From NCBI GenBank assembly GCA_015501605.1, contig JADNRZ010000010.1, positions 1,612,001 to 1,676,000 of the forward strand: DNA of 64,000 nt, given 5' to 3'. Below are positions 10,875 through 19,702 of the stretch, one piece after another. The stretch comes from Panaeolus papilionaceus (Eukaryota > Basidiomycota > Agaricomycetes > Agaricales). The position numbers and the translations under genes were made by a program. How positions within the stretch are numbered: position 1 is the first letter of the stretch; each line of letters begins with the position of its first letter. The notes under the pieces are model-generated. The model made no database searches, was not told the origin of the DNA, and was given only the letters and a program-made list of their open reading frames with translations.

Positions 10875-12632
10875 CTAGTATTCTGATGTTTCTGTATATA
10901 CAGACGCACTTACTCGTGCCTTTGACTCCGTTGCTGCCTTCACGCGGGACACTGGTAGCCTGCTGTAGACCTGTGGCACTTTGTAGGTTTCCCCCATTGG
11001 ACTCACCAACGTCGTCTGTTGATCTTCCTCCACACTCATCAATACAGCCTCCTGTATCCCGACAGACCTGGAAGCCTCAAGCTTGGGAGGTCCTGCCGCA
11101 GCCATGTTTGTGTGCGTTACTGGATGACGAGACACCTCATACTCCCACATCTGCTTGGGTTCCTCCTCTCCCGTCACCACCCCTTCAAATCCGTCGTCCA
11201 CATCCACCTTATTGTTGTTCTTCAATTCTATCAGCACACGTTTCATGATGTCCCGAAGATATTCGCTGTTGAAGTAAGCGACAATAAGTATCGTGATCGC
11301 TACCAACACGTCGACGACCTCTTTCTGAACAGAGTGCGGCGCCATATTAGGTTCTCCCAATGGTCGAAGCTCTTGTTCTAAATTGCTTCCACTAGCAAGC
11401 ATCGAGGCGGTTTGACCTCGCATGTTTGTCTTCGTCAAGGATGCCCCACGACTCATGAGCTCCTGGACAACCTCCACGTCGCCGGTGTCGGCGACTGCGA
11501 TCATGAGTGGTGTGTTGCCATAATCATCGGGAGAAGACGCATCGACGTCGGCTCCCGCATCAATTAGTGCAGCGACAATTTCTCTGCGATTGCCTGGAGG
11601 GGAGAGGGCTACAGCGAAGTATAGTGGCGTTCGATTTTTGGGAGAGATGGAGCTCGGGTTCGCAAGCCGGAAGGGATTGTCTAACAGGAGAGTCGCAGCC
11701 TCTAGGTGTCCATTCCAACACGCAGCTGCAAGTGGAGTAACATTAAGTGGTCCTCCAACTGCATCTATAATAGACGGGTCGGTCGCCAAAAGCTCTCCTA
11801 GGCGCTCCTCGGTGAGTGTGTTATTCTGAGCTTCGATGCAGCAGATGTCGATATTGTTTTCGGAGACGAAGTCACCCCTCTGGTCCACTCTGCCCAGCTT
11901 GGACCATTGTCCGTTGGTAGCAATGTGCAGAAAGGACATGTCCTGTGTTAGCACGTACGCCTCGTACTTCACGCGACTGCCGCTGAGGTCAGGTACGACG
12001 TAGAATTTCGTCGCCATCTCTTTGAAAGGTTGGCGTGTCCAAACTTTATCCACCCAGCCCGAATCGACGTCTTTTTGTTTTGCGAAATGTACGCAACGGT
12101 CTAGTGTCGAGATATAGAAAATGTGAATGGCTCCTCGAATAAACCCAGCCCATAGCGGACTGCCTCTTGCTATGTGCAGATGGATTTCGGAAGTGAGCAG
12201 GGGCTCGTCAAGATTGAACGTGGCAAGGATACCCTTCCTCCTCTGGAAGAACACTGAGATGCTGCCATGCCCATTCGAACAAGCTGCGAGGTTGCCCAGG
12301 GGGTCTACTTCGTAAAGAATCTCGTTACTGGCGCGCTCGAACCAGTCCTCACTCTCCTCGTCGAATTCGAGCACCCGGAGTCTAGAGGATGGGTCAACAT
12401 AGACGATGGTCTCCAAGATATCTGGTGACATCATGTATGCCGCTGAAGAGTTCGGGCGCACGAAGTCGACAATGGTGGTCTCGCTAATCAAGGTCTGGTC
12501 TGTCCATGCTTTGGAGATCAGGGATGAATTGCTGGTCTCGATCGTATGAACTGTTTTCTTGTCTGTGCTGATAGCACTCGCAGCAGCGCCAAGACGGTGA
12601 GCAATTGCTTGCAAGTCAGAATAGGGCAGCAT
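10875..12632 (-). CDS. Beta-propeller plus ankyrin-repeat protein
   Basis: This single-exon gene encodes 585 residues from the ATG at 12632. Residues about 1-270 form a propeller related to the neighbouring stand-alone propeller protein. Roughly residues 275-430 are ankyrin repeats with the canonical cores TPLAAACWNGHLEAATLLLD, TPLYFAVA and NTPLMIAVA. After them comes a hydrophobic segment (VVDVLVAITILIVAY) and a low-complexity tail of about 110 residues. The same ankyrin block plus hydrophobic segment recurs in the vWA gene at 15657-17227. No signal peptide is seen. The hydrophobic segment could be a membrane anchor or a buried helix. The upstream region contains a large inverted repeat and is shared with the divergent peptidase-fold gene. 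Function is unknown; a receptor or scaffold role is a guess from architecture. Confidence 0.75.
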   Translation of the reverse strand: MLPYSDLQAIAHRLGAAASAISTDKKTVHTIETSNSSLISKAWTDQTLISETTIVDFVRPNSSAAYMMSPDILETIVYVDPSSRLRVLEFDEESEDWFERASNEILYEVDPLGNLAACSNGHGSISVFFQRRKGILATFNLDEPLLTSEIHLHIARGSPLWAGFIRGAIHIFYISTLDRCVHFAKQKDVDSGWVDKVWTRQPFKEMATKFYVVPDLSGSRVKYEAYVLTQDMSFLHIATNGQWSKLGRVDQRGDFVSENNIDICCIEAQNNTLTEERLGELLATDPSIIDAVGGPLNVTPLAAACWNGHLEAATLLLDNPFRLANPSSISPKNRTPLYFAVALSPPGNRREIVAALIDAGADVDASSPDDYGNTPLMIAVADTGDVEVVQELMSRGASLTKTNMRGQTASMLASGSNLEQELRPLGEPNMAPHSVQKEVVDVLVAITILIVAYFNSEYLRDIMKRVLIELKNNNKVDVDDGFEGVVTGEEEPKQMWEYEVSRHPVTHTNMAAAGPPKLEASRSVGIQEAVLMSVEEDQQTTLVSPMGETYKVPQVYSRLPVSRVKAATESKARVSASVYTETSEY

Positions 12633-13367
12633 GATATGGTCAAGGGCAAGGCGCACCCACGATTGCAATTGACATCGCCGATTAAGAATGGGAACCGTCT
12701 GGGGTTACGGTGTCCTCATCCTAAATAAGAAGTGCACTGGGGTCCTTCTGCCTTTCTGGGAACGTTCATGCCAGACTGCAGACAGCTCCGGGTTCCCTTT
12801 CTCAATCGGCTCTGTCGCCGATTGCAATTGTGGGTGCTCCCCGGATAAGGTATAGAAAGGCACTATATAATTCAGAACAAGTCGACGGTCAGCATGTTAG
12901 CAGTCAGACACTGTGTGGTCGAAAAAAAAATAATTGGACCAAAGGGTCAGCAGTCAGACTCCCGGTCGAATTGATCCCAGTCGTACAGTGTATTCAACTT
13001 AGGAGTGTTATTTAAGCCTAGCAGGACTGCTGGGTCGAACGAGCTCGAGAGAAATCGACGACTTTGGGATTCAAATTCGGTACCTGAAGCCTGTGGCACC
13101 GTGGGCAAACGAGCACACAGTTGATTATCAGATTTACACCATGCAGTGGCTATCGATGGCTCTTCTTCTACACGGTGGACGCTCATGCGCACACATGTCG
13201 CGATTCCCCTTGAGAAGACTCGTTTAGAAGATGCACATCCGTGGGTATCGCTACCAACACTAACTTGAAGCATTTATTGTTTTAGGCAGTTATTGTTCTT
13301 CCTTCTACAGGTTTTACTATCCAGCGCAGTCATCCATTGTCCCCATTTAATATTCATAGAACTCGTG
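12633..13367. promoter_or_regulatory. Divergent promoter region of propeller-ankyrin and peptidase-fold genes
   Basis: Two genes start outward from this 735-base stretch. It contains the inverted repeat listed separately. The rest shows no open frame of note. Shared control of the two genes is plausible from layout but not shown. Confidence 0.4.
12649..12841. repeat. Imperfect inverted repeat with arms of about 50 bases
   Basis: The left arm (about 12649-12700) begins GGCGCACCCACGATTGCAAT. The reverse complement of the right arm (about 12789-12841) begins GGAGCACCCACAATTGCAAT. The match continues through GCCGATT, AGAA and GGGAACC, with a spacer of about 88 bases. The arms lie just upstream of the propeller-ankyrin start codon. 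A miniature transposable element remnant or a cruciform-forming regulatory site are both possible. Confidence 0.6.
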
Positions 13368-14647
13368 ATGGATATCGAACGAATCGAATCGATGTATTCA
13401 TCTGAAGAATACTTTCCTGTCAACACTACAAACTCTCGTGGGGTCGACACCTCATTGATACACGACTCGGTTGTCAAGCTTACATTCAAGAGCAATGGCA
13501 AAGCAGGCGTTGGCACTGGCTTTTTCATTCACATCCCAGACTCACCTTATGATGTGATCCTGACCGCTGGTCACAACCTCTATACACACACGAAAACTTA
13601 CACAACCTCAATCACCGTTCTTTTGCCTGATTCAAACCCCTATGTTACTGCTCCCGTTGCCATTCGCATCCCGCCAGAACACGTCAAAGTGTGCGCAGCC
13701 TATCTCAACGACCCAACTAACACCATTTTTAACTATGGCGCTATCCTCATTCCATACACTGGAGGCACACCTAGGCGAGGATTCGGATTCAACGCAATCC
13801 GTGCATTCTCGGAGCATCTAGGAGACGTTCATCTCAGCAGCTATCGTACCGGTTCCTATCCCGGAAGGCCTGTTTGGTCGACTGGTGTCATTTTAAATGA
13901 CGAGTCATCTGCGTACTGCTTGGTATATGACGCCACTGGCGAAACAGGTGGTGATGGATCCCCTGTCTGGGTTGTGCTTCATGCTACCGAGATCGTAGTG
14001 GTGGGCATTCAGTATGCAGCGCTTTAAATCCTTTAGATATTAATGTCTAATTCCCTTGTAACAGCATTCAAAACCCTACTTCTGGGTCGACAGCTAGCCT
14101 GGGCTTAAGGATTTCACCCGAACTGCTCTGTGAATTATATTCGTGGGTTGGGTTAGACGCCAAGAAGAAAATTAAGGCGCATAACCTCAGCAAGCAAAAT
14201 CCGATAACACCTCCATCAGCAGGTCTCTACATGATCTTTGGTTCGAGACCTTTTGCACGTCTCAGATGTGGCACTGGTTCCGAGTTTAATGTTTTCCCAG
14301 TTCGTGTCACAGCTACCACAACGTGCTATGCCCTTAAATTCGGTTCGAAATGGGTAATGTTCGACGTCGAGGATCAAAAGGTCACATTAGTCGATGAACT
14401 CGCGGAACAATGTCTCTTTACAAAGAAAACGATGAAGAACCCGCAAATGCACCCTGGTGTATTCTACATCGTTATCAGAGGCAATTATCTGCTGCAAATG
14501 GATGGATCCAAATTCAAGTCGAACGATACCCCAGATGCTCAGAGGTCTGGTTTGGGTATGGTTGCCCAGCATGACAAACGCCCTGTAGGTCTAAATAATA
14601 GGGACTGTTTAAGTATTTCTTTTTTGCTAATCAAGGGAACCCTCTAG
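13368..14647 (+). CDS. Trypsin-like peptidase-fold protein, probably catalytically dead
   Basis: Exons 13368-14011 and 14065-14647 join in frame, giving 408 residues. An optional in-frame 51-base intron near the end (14585-14635) would make it 391. The first half has the chymotrypsin-fold signature: GVGTGFFI before the histidine motif ILTAGHN. The usual aspartate motif (D-[YW]-G-A-I) reads FNYGAIL, with Asn in place of Asp. The serine motif (G-x-S-G-S-P-V) reads GGDGSPVW, with Asp where the nucleophilic Ser should be. Only the histidine of the triad remains. The second half (from GLYMIFGSRPFARL) is a beta-rich domain I do not recognise. No signal peptide is seen. It is probably a binding or regulatory pseudopeptidase in the cytosol. 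The catalytic-residue reading rests on recalled family motifs, not an alignment. Confidence 0.7.
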
Positions 14648-15088
14648 TTTGTTCAATTCATCTTCGAATCTGGCACACCCTCAAAAGGGGTGCCCAACAG
14701 GTCTTAAACACCTTCCATGCTCGATCCACACAACAGTGCTCTGCTGCGGCTCAAGGGAAGATAGAAGCCGTCCCAATGTTCCCGTATTACTTAGAATGTG
14801 AACTTCAATTTATCCTATACCCCCACGTATAACTCTCTTGACTGGATCGAAATTCAAATCAACGTGAAACGTGATAATTCCTGACTTCCCATTACATTGT
14901 AATCGCGCCATCTCGAAGGACCCTACATGCTTTGGCCAGTCAAATACCGCAATGCGCAGGACATGTGGTGAAGAGAATCCCCCGAAGTAAGGTTTTTTGT
15001 CATCGAGTTCTGGGGCACATGTCTATTAGTAGGGCAATTTCGTAATACCAACTCAAATACAGTCCACCACGTTCCGTCCAAGCTTCGT

Positions 15089-15164
15089 GTACACTCGTAC
15101 CTATAAAAAAGTAAATGCAGGTTACATAATAATCCGTGTACTTTTTATGGGCACGAGTGCTGTA
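15089..15164. repeat. Inverted repeat, arms about 28 bases, short loop
   Basis: The left arm runs GTACACTCGTACCTATAAAA. The reverse complement of the right arm runs GTACAGCACTCGTGCCCATA and on through AAAAAGTA. The loop is about 20 bases. It could fold as a hairpin or be the core of a small MITE. Confidence 0.5.
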
Positions 15165-15423
15165 CCCTTTCGATGAATTCGGCGGGGGGTGGGACACAGG
15201 ACGCCGGTGCCGAACTACATATGTCACCACCACCCTTCGACCTGGGTGAGGACCTGGGACATGTGCAAATTTTGTGCAGAAGCTCAAGGTGTTTTCAACC
15301 TTGACGAGTTCAGCGTTGTGTGTTAGTTGGGAGGCCGAAATACACTTGGTTCAGGATTATATCTACCTCCAGTACATTTTTTTTTCTAATTTCCTTCCAT
15401 TTAGGTCATTTTTTATTTATCAA

Positions 15424-15454
15424 GTGTCCCACTTGGCCAGGCAGCCTGGGACAC
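15424..15454. repeat. Palindrome GTGTCCCA / TGGGACAC
   Basis: Two perfect 8-base half-sites face each other across 15 bases. The same TGGGACAC half-site or a near match occurs several more times within the preceding 450 bases, so it may be a clustered regulatory site. Confidence 0.3.
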
Positions 15455-15656
15455 AAGTGTTCCGATTCGGCGTCATCAATACCCACCACCGAGTCTTCTC
15501 TGGGCAGGCTCCGGAGATGTATGGAAGCTCTCTAAAATGGTCAGGGTTTTTTTCGTCGCACATGACTGTTTCAATTTGAGCGCCCAACCCAACCTTGAGA
15601 GCAGAGGGACCTTAAGCTTTCGAATCGATCCTGCTACCCTGTACCATTGAATCATC

Positions 15657-17227
15657 ATGGCCCAGAATATCTGGGACGACGCTTTCCGGAATACGCTTCA
15701 AAAGGCCAGTCGTATAGAACACTATCTCAAGGCTGACCACAGTTCTATAAATCGAGTTGGTGGTCAGCAATCGCTCACTCCGTTGGCAGGCGCCTGCTAT
15801 CAAGGTCATCTCGACGTCGTCGAATTGCTCATCACCCATGGGGCAAGACCAGATATTCCATGTCCGACTCCTAGGAGTCGCACGGCTCTCTACTATGCAA
15901 TCGTCCAGGCCCCGAAGAATCAAGTGGCCATTGTTAAAGCCTTGCTCACTGCGTCCTACGGTCCAGCTGACCCTAACGAGACATACCCCGAGGACGACAA
16001 CGCGACCCCCCTCAGTCTCGCCATTGAAGCTCGGGACAAAGATATTGTCCGAGCACTCATCGACGCGGGTGCAACGCCGACAGCAGAGAATCGGAAACAG
16101 GCGCAGGCAAAGAACATGGCACGGTATTTGATGACCTCGAAAAGCGCACTGGCTGGCTCCCAAAGTGTGGTTGACCTTGCAGTTGCCACTGTCTCTCTAA
16201 TCATAAGCTACACTGACGGCGGCGCCCTCGGTCCAGTGACAAAGGGCTTCCTGTCAAAGATGTACAACATCACCTGCCCTGATGATAACCCTGTAGCAGC
16301 TGTATGTCATTTCGTTTTCCTGCTATAATTGGATGATGCGCGACGCTAATAAAAAGTCGCCAGGATATCCCCGAGCCCAAGTCTGCCCCAGAGTTTAAGC
16401 ACAATATCAACAACTTTGTCAAAGCTGCTGGCCTTGACAAATTCTACACGAGGAATCCAACTTTCATCCAGTCACTCGCAGAAAAGGCAGCCGCGCTCAG
16501 GGATGACCCAACCACGGACCTTGGTAATCCCGAGAATATCAAGCGCCTGACCCAGCTTTCGCTATACCAACTCGTTATCTATTGCGACGACAGCGGGTCC
16601 ATGACAGGGGATTACAGGGGGCACTACATCTCCGACCGAAGTAAAACTCGCTACTACACATTGTGTCAGCTTGTATCTCGAATTGCTCGTGTTGCTACTA
16701 GTTTGCTTCCAGAAGATGCTCCGGTCAAGGTTCGCTTCATCAACAATCCATTCCAAGGCAACCTAACTGTTGCCAATGTCCATTCTTTCATCTCTGGCGT
16801 GCAAGCCGGAGGTGGAACGCCTCTAGGATCGAGCCTCGTGGAGAAAATTTTGCGGCCACTGGTTTATGACAAGATGTCCGACCCCGATTACGAGTTCGAA
16901 CAACCTCTGCTTGTGTGCGTCATCACCGACGGTGCCCCGAACCATGGCGATCTTCCTATCAAACAGGCTGTCTTGGATTGCAGAAGAGCTCTCGTTGCCA
17001 ACCAGTACGACGCAGACTCTGTCTTATTCTGCATAAACCAGATCGGAGAGGATCAGCAGTCAACATCTTTCCTCGAATCTGTACGTCAAGAGACAGAGAT
17101 ACGGGATGTGGTTTACTGCACCACTGACCAATTGGATGTAAAATTTGCCGAGTTACGAGATAACGAGCGACAGTTGGAGGTGTGGCTCCTAGAGATGTTA
17201 ACGAAGCCCATCATGAGAGATGGTTGA
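15657..17227 (+). CDS. Ankyrin-repeat plus von Willebrand factor A domain protein
   Basis: Two exons, 15657-16301 and 16364-17227, give 502 residues. Residues about 30-150 hold ankyrin repeats (LTPLAGACYQGHLDVVELLI, RTALYYAIV, ATPLSLAIEARDKDIVRALI). A hydrophobic segment follows (VVDLAVATVSLIISY) that matches the one in the propeller-ankyrin gene. The vWA domain starts near residue 300. Its metal-binding MIDAS motif looks complete: DDSGSM (DxSxS), GGTPLGSS (the Thr) and CVITDGAPN (the Asp). vWA domains of this kind mediate metal-dependent protein binding. No signal peptide is present, so an intracellular role is likely. It is the fourth member of the propeller/ankyrin/peptidase-fold cluster. 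Function is otherwise unknown. Confidence 0.8.
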
Positions 17228-17417
17228 AGGGATCTTGGACTTGGATCTTGGACTTGTATAGATATGTGGCTATATTGTGTTGTATAGTAATTGATTCTTG
17301 TATGTTCATATCATGTATTTTGACTGGTTTTTTCTGTAATAAATCACTGATTATCGACTTGCATTATCATCATCCATCTTCGTCGCGTTACTCGCAATCA
17401 TCGCGAGGATAAGTGTC

Positions 17418-19461
17418 CTAGGGCAGACCTGTAGAATTGCATGGTGCTGAAGGTGCAACGCAATCAGTTTAAGGCATTGAAGTGGCAGAATAATTTAAGT
17501 GCGTACTGGTTAAGCCAGTTACCTGTGCTGTATTCTGGCAAATGAATCGTGCGCCCTGACCACTTGGCGGAGTGACAGAGAATCGGCTGAACGATATATC
17601 ACCGCACCCGACGGATGAACTACATTCGATGTCGATGACTGCAAATTAAGAGCATTTGTAAGATTTCAAATAGAATATTAGACACAGGCGTCACATACTC
17701 TTGTTCGCAATTGCGGTTCCCCTCCAGTCGATGAAGTGTAAGCCGCCGAATTTCAACGTTGATGGTGCATCGGCACTGTCCAGCAGGTAAGCCTAGGAGG
17801 CGTTCCACATAAAATGAAAAAAGTACCTATGGCCACCGTTGGTCTGGTACAGGTGCAATGGGGCGTTGACGCGATCCAGCTCGACATTGCGAATAGTGAC
17901 GTTGTTTACTCGGCCTGAGGAAACATTGAGGCAGACAGGACATTCAAAGTAAGTGTGAAACGTACCAGTCCCTCCTCCGCCATTGTTAGGTGGGGACCCA
18001 TTGGCCGTACCGGTCCATGATTTGAAATACACCTGGCAAAAGTGAGCAAATGCCGGTCAAGGGGTAGGTGCAGCCTACCCCATTGACCATGTTGGGTTGA
18101 ACATTAGGGTCAATACGAATCATCTACATAACGTTCAGCTCGTGCTTCTGCTTCGTTTGAAGTATAACTACTTTGAGGTTCTCCATAACAACATTCTGAA
18201 CAATATCTGACTGAAAAAGAGTGAGAATAGGCGTCTGCGAAAGTCGGAATTGATTTACAAGATTGGCGTACTGTCCAAGGGAACCAAAAGCGATCCCGTT
18301 ACCACCCCTACAAGTGATGTCCTTTGCAATGATATCGGTAGAGTTCTGTGGGGAATATGAGAAGAACAGCCGCCACAAAGAAAGTCTCATCCATACTCCT
18401 TTGATAGCCAAACAATCGTCCCCACAGGTAATATCCCAGTTCAACATCGTCACGCGCTCGCTTCTGTAGGTATTGATACCTGCAAGTATCCATCGTCAAG
18501 AGGGGCGGTCGAGGTACAATCAAAAAGGCCCTACCATCAGTATTGGGTACAACGCTAGAAATGATGGGCTTGAGCATGGTATAAACGATGGTAGTTTGAT
18601 AACTTACTTTTTACCAACATAAAGAGGGTCTTGGTTCGTTGCATTGACAAACATGCCGTCATAAATCACATCGCTCGACTCAGCGACGGTATTTGCCCAG
18701 AAGGGTGGAGATTCAATTCGGAAGTTCTTGACTATACCACGGGACACCTTCCACAATGTAAGCGCAATAGGTCGACCATCTCCATCGGCTTTCCCATGCG
18801 TGGCTACATACGACCACCATGGTTGTCCGTTTCCTTGAATACCTCCAGTATTGAAGGCATCTATTTCAAAATCGGAACCAGTGACAACGAACCAGGAAGC
18901 TTGACTCTGGGATGATGTATTAATTTATGAGGTTGTCTTTGAATTATTGCTGAAAATCAACCTGGATGAAGACCACGCGGTACGTGTTGTCGGCATTTAA
19001 CCAATATTGTATGTCAGGCTTGAACTACGATGTCCTCAATCTTTAGCCTTTACATGCCATGATATCAATCCAGTGTTGACTTACGCTGAGATAGCCATGT
19101 AGCTCGACTTTGGACGATACTAGGTTCCAAGTCATCTTCCTAAAGTTGTTGCATTAGAACCGAGATTTTCTGACCACTGTAGCAGCTCAGACCTCGTTAT
19201 GTTGTAGTTCCCGGATTCAAAAACAGTCGTCCCGAAGTGTCCGCAATCTGCAATAGCTTTCTCGATCTATGGAGCCCAATAAGTTGACCCGACGCTCATC
19301 ACAAAACAATACCTCTCACGCACCTGCGTTGTATCATCTTGACCTAGGCCCAAAGGACGAAGTGTGCATCGTTTAGCAGTCTGAGAGACCGCTGCCGTCG
19401 GGAAGAGGGCTAAGAGGGTTAGAAAAGAGAGAGAGGCAGCAACAAGCAGTTTCCGAGCCAT
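17418..19461 (-). CDS. GH28 glycoside hydrolase, copy 1 (pectin backbone family)
   Basis: GH28 enzymes hydrolyse galacturonan or rhamnogalacturonan in plant pectin. About ten small exons were traced from the ATG at 19461 to a TAG at 17418; the last intron is placed by analogy with copy 2. An N-terminal signal peptide of about 26 residues (ending near AAVSQ) indicates secretion. The beta-helix core holds NTDG and CGDDCLAIKG, which carry the family's catalytic aspartates. The usual GHG motif reads GGNGIAFGSLGQY, and the RIK motif appears as IRID. The enzyme is therefore not a standard endo-polygalacturonase. An exo-acting or rhamnogalacturonan-type clade is more likely, or a changed activity. 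It is a paralog of the gene at 52126-54284 and shares most intron positions. Confidence 0.85.
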
Positions 19462-19489
19462 CACAGAGGACGATGAGCTGGCTCCATGC

Positions 19490-19500
19490 TAGTTATATAG
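19490..19500 (-). promoter_or_regulatory. TATA box of GH28 copy 1
   Basis: The minus strand reads CTATATAACT about 33 bases upstream of the start codon. The spacing resembles that of the other two secreted-protein genes in the window. Confidence 0.45.
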
Positions 19501-19702
19501 GATTTATCCATCCTGTCCCTACGGCCAACAGCAGGTCATAGAATCCACCTCAATTGATCACGAGAGAACGGCGGGCCGAGGGAGAAACATAAAGAAGTCG
19601 GAGAAGCTGAACATACGTATGGCTTGGATTAATGGTAATAATACATGGAGTGTTGATTATTTATAAATCATGATCTGAGGAAGCAAGTCGTGTCAACATC
19701 TA

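Larger units (their letters stand above)
14648..15656. other. Intergenic region with palindromes upstream of the ankyrin-vWA gene
   Basis: About 1 kb without a supported gene. It holds an inverted repeat at 15089-15164 and several GGGACAC-type motifs: near 15013 (GGGGCAC), 15190, 15250 (GGGACAT) and the palindromic pair around 15424-15454. No coding frame has domain content. Confidence 0.45.
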
